64,000 nucleotides of DNA from Moniliella sp. 'wahieum' (Eukaryota > Basidiomycota > Moniliellomycetes > Moniliellales > Moniliellaceae): contig RSEE01000022.1 of NCBI GenBank assembly GCA_003971905.1, positions 708,226 through 772,225 on the forward strand, in the 5' to 3' direction. The position numbers and the translations under genes are program-made. The notes below the pieces were generated by a model that had not been told where the DNA came from, ran no database searches, and saw nothing but the letters and a program-made list of their open reading frames with translations. Positions 48,301 to 58,432 of the stretch are shown piece by piece (position 1 is the stretch's first letter; each line of letters starts with the position of its first letter).

Positions 48301-48751
48301 CGGGACAGGCACGGGGACAGGCACGAATACCGGCCTGGCCATCGGCGTAGCAGGTACAGCACCGGCATTGGCCAAGGGGGAAGGATGGGATCGGAGCCTT
48401 CATACTCTTGCGTTGCATCCGAGTCGGACCCCCTCGTCGGTCCGTCCGCGCTCGGGGACGAGACAGCGGACGAGACAGCGGACGAGACGGGGAACGGGAC
48501 GGGGAACGGGACGGGGGAGGAGACGGGGGACGAGACGGGGAACGCAGCAGCCCAGGGTGTGCGGCGCGGACCAAGCGGGTGGTCCGGGTCGGAAAACTCG
48601 GGGACGGTAGCGTCCGAGTCGGAAAGTTGGGCGGCAAGGTCCTCGGTCCGTAGATCGGGGGGTACAGTAGGGAGGGATGGAGTGAAAGCTGGGACGGGTG
48701 AGGGCGAGGGGACCGTTTACGCTTGCCCAGCGTCGTGGCTGGATCGTGCAT
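45320..48751 (-). CDS. SWIM-finger ATP-dependent DNA ligase, frameshifted
   Basis: A nucleotidyltransferase that should seal nicked nucleic acid through a lysyl-AMP intermediate. The first 500 residues are disordered and Ser/Pro-rich, with an early NLS-like KRKRSPR. A SWIM zinc finger follows near 47250-47120: WLCTCPEFKF...RTCRHL (CxC...CxH). After a frame change the linker gives LAPPALMLAKMVPASWTEQM and CPGDWWMSEK. Motif I is split by an intron: EK|LDGFRAYWDG, with the catalytic Lys intact. Then ISRQGH, PPEFAK|ELPTDLALDGELWGGR, the motif III region VYMVFDCFP near 45970, motif IV EGAMLRK and motif V YKVK near 45790-45740, and an OB-fold ending GALTCRMASGVQFNVGSG..IVKYRCWDLTEKEGKPRHPVYLGI. All key motifs survive. 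Frame losses occur near 47100, 46640, 45980 and 45680. The same SWIM-plus-ligase order is known in protist and bacterial proteins. Confidence 0.9.
46079..46244 (-). other. 166-nt intron, ligase gene
   Basis: GTACGT donor after PPEFAK and CAG acceptor before LPTDLALDGELW. A Glu codon is split as G|AG. Confidence 0.85.
46332..46590 (-). other. 259-nt intron splitting ligase motif I
   Basis: GTACGT donor directly after the catalytic Lys codon AAG and a CAG acceptor before LDG. It carries (ACGAC)n and AAACG repeats at 46480-46535 and CAGTTCGT repeats near 46365. This is long for this window. Confidence 0.85.
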
Positions 48752-50748
48752 TGCGCCCGGGCGGTGGGAGGCCAGAGGTGTGTCCGCCCAAGCGGCGGTT
48801 GATGGGTGGTGGTGGTTAAGTGGGTGGATGGGGGGGATGGATGGATGATGGAATGGATGGATGGATGGATGGATGGATGGAGGAGGAGGCCGTGGATGAA
48901 GGAGGATGTGAGAGGGAGAAAAGATGAATGCATCAGCCTGCCTGCCTGTCTACTTGGCCAGTGGAGGATGATCGATGAAATCACGTGTCGCATGGGCGAG
49001 GGGGATTCTACAAATTACGTCATCACGACCTACGCCACGGCGACGGCTGCCAAGACTCGGCATTACGCATTTGCCACCCGTGTCACTATCACCCCGACAA
49101 CGTCACCCATCGTAAACGAGGAAGTGCTATCGGATGATATTGTTTGTCCCTTCGCAGCCTCCGTTTGCATCTGTTGGGGTGGTAGTGTTAGGCCTCCCTG
49201 CACCCCTCAGTGAATCGGTGACGCTCTTGCTTAGCCGGTCGAAAGAGTTCCGAAAGAGTTCCGCTCGCAGGGCGCGCGCGCCCTGCTCGCTCCATCTCCC
49301 TTCTCTCTCTCCTGCCTTCTTTCCTTCAGATGCTTGTAGACTTGTGGTCACCCCTTTGCCTTCACTCCTGCAATGTCTGAAGGCTGCTTTGGCAGCTCAT
49401 TCATAGGATCTTGAGTGCTCCCAAGTCGACTCTATAGCAGCTTTCGTCTGCTTCGCTCTGTCACATCTACGTATACGCAGCCTTGCCACGCGTGCAGCCG
49501 CCTCGGCTTCACGCCCAAAGGCTTCTCCTCCTCGCTCGGATAGCCCAGGCTCGAAACTACCGTGAGCCGTCTTTCACGTAAGGGACTGTACCCCACCAAC
49601 CTGAGTGAGACCCTGGCAGGGCCCGCCTGCGACAGGGTCGTCGTAATTCACATGGATCGAGCCCGCCACCTCTGGACCATCGATCATCCTTACTCCATCC
49701 TTCCCCAATCCACTTTGTCCTCCCCTCTCTTCTTGTCCTCCCCCCTCTTCTTGTCTTCCTTCCCCCCACCTTATTTTTGTCGCAAAGACCCCAATTGCTT
49801 TCCACATCTCCTCCTTGCTCCACCGCTCCGCGGCAGTCTTGTAGCCAGGTCGACGGCCGTGGGGGCACAAACGTGGGAGTGGATTGAAGGGGCACCGTGT
49901 GCCAGTGTGGTCGTTGGTGCCGCAATGGGGGCATTGGCGGTGAGTACGGGTAGCGGCATTTTAAGTGGGTGGAGGGACGCGTCGACGCGACTCTGCCATA
50001 TGCCCGATAGTCGGCGCAGCCAGCCCCGTCACGTGCAGGTGGGGAGCAGTAGGGTTGCAACTTTTTGGTGGGTCCTGCCATATGGTAATAGAAGATTAGT
50101 CGCTCGTCGCTCGGCACGTGTTATCTAGGCCAGTGTCCCACAGGAGACATGCTCGAGACGCCACCTGTCGGTCGTGGACGCCAAAGTTGGCATGTAGACT
50201 CTGCGCAGATCCCACCCCGTCCCGACTTGGACTTGCGCGCGAGCGCCCTTACATGTTACACCGATGGCATGCGCATAGTCCCTGCTCCCCTCGGCACGGA
50301 TGTGGGCACGGACCATCACCCACCGTATTATACGTGGGACTTGACCTGCACTGCCCTTCAGATCCTTCAGACTGCCTATGTGGTGTCGCCCCATCTCCGC
50401 CAGACCGACTCGCCGCGGAGCGCACAGACAACAGCGCACGGAGCCCCGGAGCAAGTGGCGTTGGGAACCCCAGGCGCGTTTCGGCTGCGGCCCCCTCTCC
50501 CACGCGTCGTTCCTCTCCTCTGGCCCAGCTGGAATTACGCGTTACGCGTTACGTCAACGCAACCCTAGCCATCCTTGGCCTCTTCCCTCGGCAACTGAGC
50601 CTCCGCAGCCCTCGCAGGTAAAACCCGCACCCTGCGCCGCAGCCTTTCCGACCCCGCCCCCGCCCCCGCCCCCGCCCTCGCCAACCCCCTCGCCCCCCCT
50701 CGACGCCCACCGCTCTGCCCAGCCGGGCACGACAGGACCTTTTGTCCG
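48752..50748. other. Divergent intergenic region between ligase and hydrolase genes
   Basis: No gene supported. It has a GGAT tetranucleotide run at 48827-48890 and TTACGCGTTACG near 50535. Overlapping frames on both strands at 49560-50120 have no domain. It must hold both promoters. Confidence 0.5.
48827..48890 (+). repeat. (GGAT)n microsatellite
   Basis: TGGATGGATGGATGGATGGA with interruptions in the first half. Confidence 0.9.
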
Positions 50749-52531
50749 ATGGCCAGCACGTCCTCCGCCTTGTTCGGCGAGCTCGACGCGCCGAGCAAGG
50801 ACGAGTCCCGCAACCAGCTTCTCCCCCCTTCCTTTCGCCCCAGCGCGCCCTCGTCCGGTCTACGTTGGGGCTGGGCTACCACCGCCGTCTGAGCGAGGGC
50901 GAGGGTGTGCGTGTTGCTTCCCCTTCCCACCGGGGCAAACGGCGCGCAATCTATCTGCTGCTGGCGCTGCTGGCCTTCCTTATCTGTCTCGGTGTGGGGT
51001 TAGGCGTGGGCCTTGGGTGGGTCTACGGGACCGGAACCGGAACCGGGACGGGTCTGTAGTGGCCCGTTTCAGCTCCCCCCCTCCCCCGCAAGCCACGTTC
51101 CTTCGCTGGGCGCCCTGCCCCGGTCAGACGCGTGCGACGGTACCGCTGATGCATTCGGACCGGTGGGCCGACCCGGCAGCGGCGCTGCGAGCAATGCTAC
51201 TCTCGGCGTGGTGATTCACATGGGATTGGACGCAACTTTCAAGGAGCGTTTGCTGGGATTGCGCCCATGCTCAATCTGAGTTCTACCGTGCTGGTCGCAC
51301 CCAACTTTTACTTGCCTAGCGATGTGCCGCGGCGGAACGGCCAGCGGCACACGTACTCCAACTGGTACAATGTCTCGGAGACGTTGGCATGGAACAACTT
51401 TACCGATTGGGTTGGTGGGGCCGATGCGGTTGCGCCCACGCCTTCCCAAGCTTCGTCCGAGATGGTCGCAACGGGCAAACAGTGTAGTACGTATGACGTG
51501 CACGATGGCCTGGTTTCCCTCTTGGCCAACACGACGCTCTATCCCAACCTGCGCCACATTATTGTTGCTGGGCACTCGGGTGGCGGAGCCTTGGTCGCAC
51601 GTTACGCCCTCTTCTGCCAATCCACCTGTCGCACCCGCCGGTCACCCTAATGTGACGGTGCGCTATGTACATGCCAACAGTCCCAGCTTCCCCTACTTTA
51701 GCGCCGCCCGTCCCAACCGGACCAGTGACCTGGCCTGCCCGCATCAAAATCAGTGGATGTACGGGTTGGCCATGCCAAACCGGTACGCTGCCCAGCGTCT
51801 GGCGCTTCCGGTACGCGAGTTGTTTCAGTGCGTATGCTCTTGTGGATCTGTGCTGGCGAGCCCCACTGAGTACCGAGGACCGAGTATTGAGGATTGAGTG
51901 CTGAGTACTGACGCACCACTCGCATTCGCACAGACAATACATTGAGCGGGACGTGGTGCAGCTGCAAGGAAACCAAGATACGCGCGCACAATTCCCCATT
52001 GGGGATTACACGTGCGAGGTAGAAGCGCAAGGTGGGGACGATAGGAGGGATCGCAACTACGCCTGGTGACGTACAAGAACCTTCTCGCCGGATCACCAAG
52101 CAACGTGACCACACTCCCCTTTTACTCTAACCTACGGATCGATGTGCCGCCCAGCGCAGCGTTCGACGATGCCGTCCTGCCCAGCACGACCACGTCACCG
52201 TCGACCCTAAGCTCGGGGTCGGGATCGGGGTCGGGATCGGGATCCTCCGCGGCCGCATGTTCAACGGCTACCTCGTTTCAGCTGCCACTCAAAGCCAAGA
52301 CCGTGCCAGCGGGGTGCGTCCTTTCCGCCACCGCTTCTGTCTGGTGGATGGAGTGGGCCATGTGGCGCCGTTGATGTGGAAATCGAGTTGTGGCCAAGCA
52401 GCGTTTGACCCATTCGAGGGTGTGCCGACGACGTGGGACGTTGATTCCCCCGTGGTTGGCCCGCGTTCCATCCGCCGCCGCTATCCTCTTCTTCCCGCTC
52501 TGCCGCTGCCGGAGGCACGGCTGGCGGGTAG
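50749..52531 (+). CDS. Membrane-anchored alpha/beta hydrolase, frameshifted
   Basis: A serine hydrolase of unknown substrate, probably lumenal or extracellular on a type II membrane anchor. Start MASTSSALFGELDAPSKDES (ATG 50749); a cytosolic arm ends SHRGKRRAIY before one transmembrane helix (LLLALLAFLICLGVGLGVGL). The catalytic part has VLVAPNFYLPSDVPRRNG, YSNWYNVSETLAWNN, the nucleophile elbow VAGHSGGGALVARYA (Ser in GHSGGG) near 51572, VTVRYVHANSPSFPYFSAAR, IERDVVQLQGNQDTRA after the intron, and the His region RFCLVDGVGHVAPLMWKSSC near 52340. The exit is Ser/Gly-rich. Successive shifts (near 50855, 51050, 51190, 51265, 51610, 52070, 52330, 52480) are nearly all -1. The stop at 52529 follows the last shift and is tentative. 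It stands alone between minus-strand neighbours. Confidence 0.87.
51838..51933 (+). other. 96-nt intron in the hydrolase gene
   Basis: GTGCGT donor and CAG acceptor. Splicing joins RELFQ to QYIERDVVQLQGN in frame. It carries GAGTACTGAGTA-type short repeats. Confidence 0.85.
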
Positions 52532-53674
52532 TTCCATTCCCATTCCATTCCCATTCCCATTCCCATTCCATTCCGTTCTATCCCGTACCAGCACGCATCT
52601 CGTCCTGACCTGTTCTTTCCTCCTCGCGCGCATCTGTTTTCTTTGGGCTTCCTCGCCTCGGCATCGCGCCATCGTGCCATCGTGTCGTCCCACCTCGTTC
52701 TTACCCTTTTGGACCGCAGCCTCTGGGCCACCAGCGGCCTTGACCGACCTGTACTCGGTTGGTTCACTGGCACTTTGTTCTGTTCCACGAGATATCACGT
52801 GTCCATGTCATCAATCTCCAATCCTCAATCTCCAATCCTCAATCCTCAATCCTCGATCCTCAATCTTCGATCCGGATCCCCACCATTATATGGATTCTTC
52901 CTGAACATGATATTGAACGTCGAACGTCGAACGTCGAACTTGAACGGTGAACCTGTTTACTCCTCATTTGTTTGTATTTTCTCCCTCTCGCCCTCCTGCT
53001 GTCCTGTCAATCTCCAGTCCGTTTTGCTCCTGTTGGCACCTTTTTGCACCTGCTTGCGCTTGCTTTCTCTTCTTTTCTCTTGTCTTCTCTTGTGTCCTCT
53101 TGCTTTGCACGTTACGCGTTCACGCGCCACGGTGATCCCCACCTAGGTTTCCTCTGCTTCCTGCCACTTTCCGAGTGTAGTCTGTGCCTAGACTAGGTGT
53201 TTCCTACTACCTACTATCACAGTATTGTCCAGTCCTTGAGCGGTAGCACGCGGTATAACAGGAGCGGGAAGATCCGGGGGGCATGGGGAGCACAAAACCT
53301 GATGTTAGTCGGTGGTTCTTCGGTACATGGTACGTGGTACGTGGCGCGTGGTACATGGTACGTGGGGTACCTCATGGATGCCCTCAATTATGGGAGAAAA
53401 TGGTATGGACATTCCTGGCACCGTATAATAAACGAAAGGAAGGCTTAAGCGAGCCCAGTACCGTTTCAAGAGGACAGAAGAGTGATCGGGACATGCAAGT
53501 AAACCGCTCGGACTGTAAAACGGTGCGGGTGGGAAAACGCGGTGGCAAGTCCCTTTCTCCATCCTCGCTCGACTCGTTGGGGTAAAAGAGGAACCGAGAC
53601 AGAGGCAGAGACGGAACGGAGACGGAGACAGTGAGGGAGTCCAATGAGGAGACGGAGGTGGGGGGGACAAGGAG
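52532..53674. other. Convergent intergenic region with simple repeats
   Basis: (CCATT)n at 52535-52580, a run of AATCCTC units at 52812-52870, GAACGTCGAACGTCGAACTT near 52915, and TACGTGGTACATGG-type repeats near 53330. No gene. Confidence 0.7.
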
Positions 53675-55689
53675 TCAAACCTCGGCGCGTGCCCTGACCA
53701 TGTCGAAGTAAGTTTTCTTGGTGAGTCGGCGGAAGGCCTTGCCCCAGATCATCATGGGGATACAGAGCAGGATAAAAAGAGGTCCAGCACGGCACATGCG
53801 ATCATCGTGTTCTCCACACCGACGCATCGATCCATGGACCTGGACAGAGGAAATAACATCGTGGGTTAGTCATCTGAGATAGGACCATGGTGCATGGTGC
53901 ATGGTGCATGGCGCTTGGCCCCAGATCGCACAAGCGACAGTGCAACAGCAGGGACATAGGACACTAGGAAAGCGCGACGTACCAACAGCAAATGTGAATC
54001 CGCAAGCCATGCCGTTGTTGATCAATGCAATGCATGCCATACCTACGCGACAGGTTGCGTCCCGGTCAGTCAGTCAGTACCACACATCTCTCACTTGGGG
54101 AGGAACGTAGAACGTAGAAGGTAGAACGTAGAAGGTTCAAGTTGAACAAGACGAAGCCGACGTACCTTCCATCACACAGTCCGGGTAAGCCTCAGCGACG
54201 TACGTCATGGACAAGTCGCCGCAGCAACCGAATCCGAATCCAATGAATCCGAGGGCGACATAGGGTGCGCCCCAGGACCAACCTCTTGCGGTCCCGATAC
54301 CAAACGAGCAGCCGACAAAATAATGAACGCGGTGGGGATCATGAACCAGAGACGGTCTTCAGCTTCGCGGTGGCCCTGGCGGCGCCGCGCGAGCCAAATG
54401 ACAAATTTGTCATTGAGGTACCCGCCATAGATGCAGCCCAGCACGCGCCAATCAGACACGGCACATTCATGATCCCGTCGGCGGCGTCGCCGTAGTTCCA
54501 CGGTTCGTCGGTCTTATCTTCCTCGAGGGTGAGGTAGAAGGAGAGCCACGCGTCCTGCGCGCCCCATTGCAGGCCACTAATAGGATGGCGGGGAAAATGA
54601 GCATGCGACAAGTCAAGCCGAACCGTTTGCAGTACTGCACAAAACCGGTTCCTTTGAGGTTGTGGCAAACGTGATGGCTGAATGGATTGCCAGTACGTTT
54701 TTCTCGGTTCGTGTGCTCGGGAGCCAGAGTGGGGCGCCAACGCACCCGATTCCACCAGCCTCGGAGATACCATGTCCCCCTTGGTATGTTTCTCCTTCCA
54801 GACTGGATTTGGAGCCGGTCTCGTGCTCCAGATGGGCGAGGCGGCCGTGTCCGACACCAGAGCTCGCGCTCGAACATTGTCTCCTCCATGCCAAACAAGA
54901 GAACAAGAATGGTGCCACCGGAAATGATGGTGGCCCACCATCCGATCCGCGCCAGCCAAACGTGTTACTTCGGCAATGAAGCTAGCGATCAAAGGTCCAA
55001 TGTAGGTGCCCACCGAGGTGGCCAGCACATACCACCAGCCCAACGCCGAGCCACGCTGGTGGTCAAACGACACATCGGTCAAGGACAATTGCACGTTGGC
55101 CTCGGCGCATGACTCACTCGCACCAACACAGTTGGTTTCCAAATCGAGTCGCTGGCGTCTCGGTCTTGGCGTACCAGATCGCCCCTGCCAAGCCCGAAAA
55201 CATCGAGAGCAGGTACACGCACTTGCGTCCATACAGCCATGGCACGGGAGCCGTGAAGAAGGTGGCCAGGCCAATGGCGGCAAACAAGACGCCTTAGTAG
55301 GATATCCGAAACGGGTCAGCAGGCCTGCCGAGGGGGAGGAGGAGGGAGGAGGGAGGGGCGGGAGGGGCACATCAGGATATAAAAGAAGAGAGCGCATACG
55401 CATATGGCACGCGACACGTACCAGCTGCGGTGTTGGCGTAGTTATACGAGATGCCTAGCTGGCTCTCCATGCCGGTCTGGCCCGAGCCGGCATCGTTGGA
55501 CGTGGCAGCGGTGAGGCCGGCAATGTAGCAGCACAGGAGACCGTTCCAGAAGCGGCGGGTCCAGTGCCAGGTGAGCGGGTCGTTGGGGGAGTCGGTGGGG
55601 ATGGGGAGGAGGATGAGGTGGCCGTCGTCGAGCAGATCCCACGTGCCGGGAAGCTCCTCCGTGTGCGACGAGGTCATGCGAGCGGCCAA
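53675..55689 (-). CDS. MFS transporter, frameshifted
   Basis: A proton-driven small-molecule transporter in a membrane; substrate unknown. The cytosolic N-terminus (TWDLLDDGHLILLPIPTD, NDPLTWHWTRRFWNG) has the 'DPLNWP.WR' form of fungal DHA1-type drug/organic-compound transporters. The first helices follow (LLCCYIAGLTAATSNDAGSG), then GVLFAAIGLATFF, the A-like loop LYGRKCVYLLSMFSGLAGAI, GWWYVLATSVGTYIGPLIAS, a long loop, MNVPCLIGACW-like, GCIYGGYLNDKFVIWLARR, WFMIPTAFIILSAARLVFG-type, VALGFIGFGFGCCGDLSMTY, GMACIALINNGMACGFTFAV, and IACAVLDLFLILLCIPMMIW. It ends KTYFDMVRARAEV, stop at 53675-53677. Four exons are placed. Frame losses occur near 55170, 54930, 54500, 54250 and 53790. Confidence 0.87.
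53840..53982 (-). other. MFS intron 3 (143 nt)
   Basis: GTACGT donor after FTFAV, CCAG acceptor before a split Gly codon and PWIDAS. Confidence 0.85.
54043..54165 (-). other. MFS intron 2 (123 nt)
   Basis: GTACGT donor after YPDCVMEG's split Gly codon, GTAG acceptor before MACIALINNG. It contains GTAGAACGTAGAAGG repeats. Confidence 0.85.
55293..55421 (-). other. MFS intron 1 (129 nt)
   Basis: GTACGT donor, ACTAAG acceptor. Joins NTAA-G to VLFAAIGL. Confidence 0.8.
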
Positions 55690-57912
55690 GAGGGGGCAGA
55701 GGCACAGGCGTGCGGAGGCGAAGAGGCAGGAGCAGGTGGAGGGAGGGAGGGGGGAGGGAAGGCGGGGGGAAGGGATGGGTGCGAAGGGGCAGGGTTAGGG
55801 GAAGACGGGAAGACGGGACGGAGACAAGGGCGGATGGCGGCGAGGTTGCGTTGAAAAGCAAGCCACAGCAGTGTTTGTGCCCTGGCTGACAGACTGCCTG
55901 GGCGGCTTGCCTCTTCTGCGAGCTCTCCTTGAGGGGCAAACGACGGGGGAGCAGGGGCAGGGCAGGGCCAGGGCCAGGGACCGGACCGCGCAGGACAGGG
56001 CAGGGCAGGGCAGGACAGGGCAGACTGGGGACCTAGTATTCGGCGCTTGGCTCTGCGTTGGCCTTGCTTCGCCAAGCCCCGCCTGGCACGGCGGCAGTGT
56101 GCACACGCCGATAAGGTACAGACGCACCCGTCTCAATTTTTTTCCGCCTTACCCTTCGGCGCGTCAGCGCTCAGAGCGCTCAGAGTACCCGCTGAAACTT
56201 GCAAGCGGGAGGCTTGGTTCGCGGATCATCGATTGGCGGACATCGTCACCGATCCGCCACTTTGTCCTTGCACTGCCCCTGTGCCCGTCGCCCACCCCCT
56301 CTCCCCGGGCACGCATCCGCGCGTACCGCTCCGGCTGAGCCCAGTGGCCACTCGAACCAATAACCGCCCCCACACTTGAGCTTGACTAGTTGACTCCACT
56401 CCAACGCCAACTCCGACCCCGCTGCATCCACGCACAACCCAATCACATGAATCACATCTTGGATCTTGGATCTTGCCCCCCTCTGCTCGGTGCCTCGCAC
56501 GCTCGTCCCCAAACGTTTCTTGCCGCTCGCAGCGCCATTGCACGCGCCACCTCCCATCTCCCAGTTCTGGGCACAGCGTTCGGCTCTGCGATTGGATCGA
56601 TCTCATCGATTATCGATCATCTCCGACGCATGTAGATCGCATTCTCTGTTCGTGCACAGTGCCAGTACTATCACCGCCCCACAATCCTATACGGCAGGCC
56701 TTAGTACGAAGTGATCGTTTGCCATTCTCCGTCCCTTCTCCTTCGACCCTCGGGCATCAATGCATCACGTAGGCTTGGAAGAACAGGCCACGGGGAGCGG
56801 CTGTCACATGTCACCCAGGCGTCAGGCCTCCAGCGTCGGCCACAAAACGGCATGCCATCGACTGTGTGCCCCGCCCCGCCTCTCTCTCTCGAATCGTCGG
56901 AGATATAGGCCAATCGGAACATGCTCATCAGTAGCGTCCTTGCCATCCGCCCGAGCGCGAGCATCGCGCTATATGCGCCCACAGCGCCTGAGCGCCTGAG
57001 GGCTTGAGCGCCTGAGGGCTTGAGCGCCTGAGCCCCACACCTTACTCCATACGCAGTTTGAGTACGCATCCATCATGGCATCCCCCCAGCTGATCCAATG
57101 CCACTGGACGACCTGAGGGAGGAGCGACATGCTCCTTGTTCGTTGGTCGGTTACCCGCCCATCATGTACAACAGAGAGCAGAGAAGCCGCTGCTGGCGGT
57201 GTCTAAACTCGCATCTCGGCGCCTAACGCGGCTGATAAAGCCTAAGGCCCAAGGCCTACCTATGCGCTAAGCGCTCAGAAAGCAGACGTTTCTCTAACGC
57301 CTCTCAAAGCCTGGTCGGGCACTGCGGGGGAGATGCGGGGAAGTGTTCTGCGACGGAGGATGGTGGATGGATGTCACATGTCAGGGTTACGCGGTTACGC
57401 GTTACGCGTTGCGCGTTACGGGCCAACGTGCAGCCCGAGCACAGCAGAGCGATCGGGTGGCCGAAGCTCGTCCCGCCCGTCCGCTGTTGCCCCCGAGCGG
57501 CTACTACCAGTGCCCTACCAGCCACCGCACCACGCATCACGCATCCTGCATCATGCATCACATGTCACACATGTCACGTGAGCGTGCCGAGTGTCCCATG
57601 TCCCATAGCATGCCACATGCCACGTGGGACGCGGCAACCCTAGACCCCAGCATGCGGCGGCTGCGGCACCCCCCAGCGGCACTCCAGTGCTGGTGTGCGC
57701 AGTGCACGCACACTGCCCTCGCGCTACCTTGTCCAACCCTACTTGCCCCCTGCTTCGTCTTGCCTTGCCCGACGGTAAGCACGCGGGTTGGCCGGATCGG
57801 GTTGGGTTTGCCTCACCACATCTCGCGCGCCTGAGAGTCTCTTTGACTAAGGTCCATTGGACGGATTATCAGCACGCACCTCACCACTTGATTTTTCTAC
57901 GTTTCCATCACC
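55690..57912. other. Divergent intergenic region before ribosomal P2
   Basis: No gene supported. It has a GAGCGCCTGAGGGCTT tandem at 56983-57033 and TTACGCGTTACGCGTTGCGC near 57395. It holds promoters for the MFS and P2 genes. Confidence 0.55.
56983..57033 (+). repeat. 16-bp tandem repeat, three units
   Basis: GCGCCTGAGGGCTTGA repeated with one shortened unit. Confidence 0.85.
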
Positions 57913-58432
57913 ATGAAGCACGTCGCCGCTTACCTTCTTCTTGTCTCGGGTGGCAACACCGCCCCGTCCGCTAAGGACGTCACTGCCCTCCTCGCCACTG
58001 TCGGCATTGAGCCCGACACGGAGCGCCTCGACAAGGTCGTTGCTGAATTGGCTGGCAAGGACGTTTCGGAGGTACGTTTTTCCTTTCCTTTTATTTTCTT
58101 TTCTCTTTCTCGCCGCCTTTGTCCTCCAACTCCCATGTGGACCGTTTCTGTCATATGGGCCGGCTAGGACATGGGTTTACCTGTACAAGTTATCGGGCCT
58201 AGCCCCACCCTGCACACACTTGACAAACTAACCCTACCCTATTTGACCGTTCGCAGCTGATTGCCGCTGGCGCTGAGAAGCTCGCTTCCGTGCCTGCTGG
58301 TGGTGCTGTGGCTGCGGCCCCGGCGGCCGGTGGCGCCGCTGCGGCCACCGACGCTCCTGCTGCCGAGGAGAAGAAGAGGAGAAGGAAGAAGAAGAGTCGG
58401 ACGATGACATGGGCTTTGGTCTGTTTGACTAA
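57913..58432 (+). CDS. RPP2: 60S acidic ribosomal protein P2, one frameshift
   Basis: Part of the ribosomal stalk that binds and activates translational GTPases. Exon 1 (57913-58071) reads MKHVAAYLLLVSGGNTAPSA, KDVTALLATVGIEPDTERLD, KVVAELAGKDVSE; exon 2 (from 58257) continues LIAAGAEKLASVPAGGAVAA and an Ala/Gly hinge. The universally conserved end EESDDDMGFGLFD is encoded at 58393-58429 but one frame away: adding one G in the GAAGAAG(G)AGGAG stretch near 58373 restores it and uses the TAA at 58430. As sequenced, the reading would give a basic tail lacking the GTPase-binding acidic motif. Since P2 is almost certainly functional, this is best read as a sequence error. The ATG sits in a strong context (CATCACC before it). 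Confidence 0.97.
58072..58256 (+). other. 185-nt intron in P2
   Basis: GTACGT donor, CAAACTAACCC branch site near 58225, CGCAG acceptor. Splicing gives KDVSE-LIAAGAEK as in other P2 proteins. Confidence 0.95.

Noticed and set aside
49557-50128. Overlapping 186- and 188-codon frames on opposite strands
   Set aside because: No domains, low-complexity content, and neither has splice or start support.
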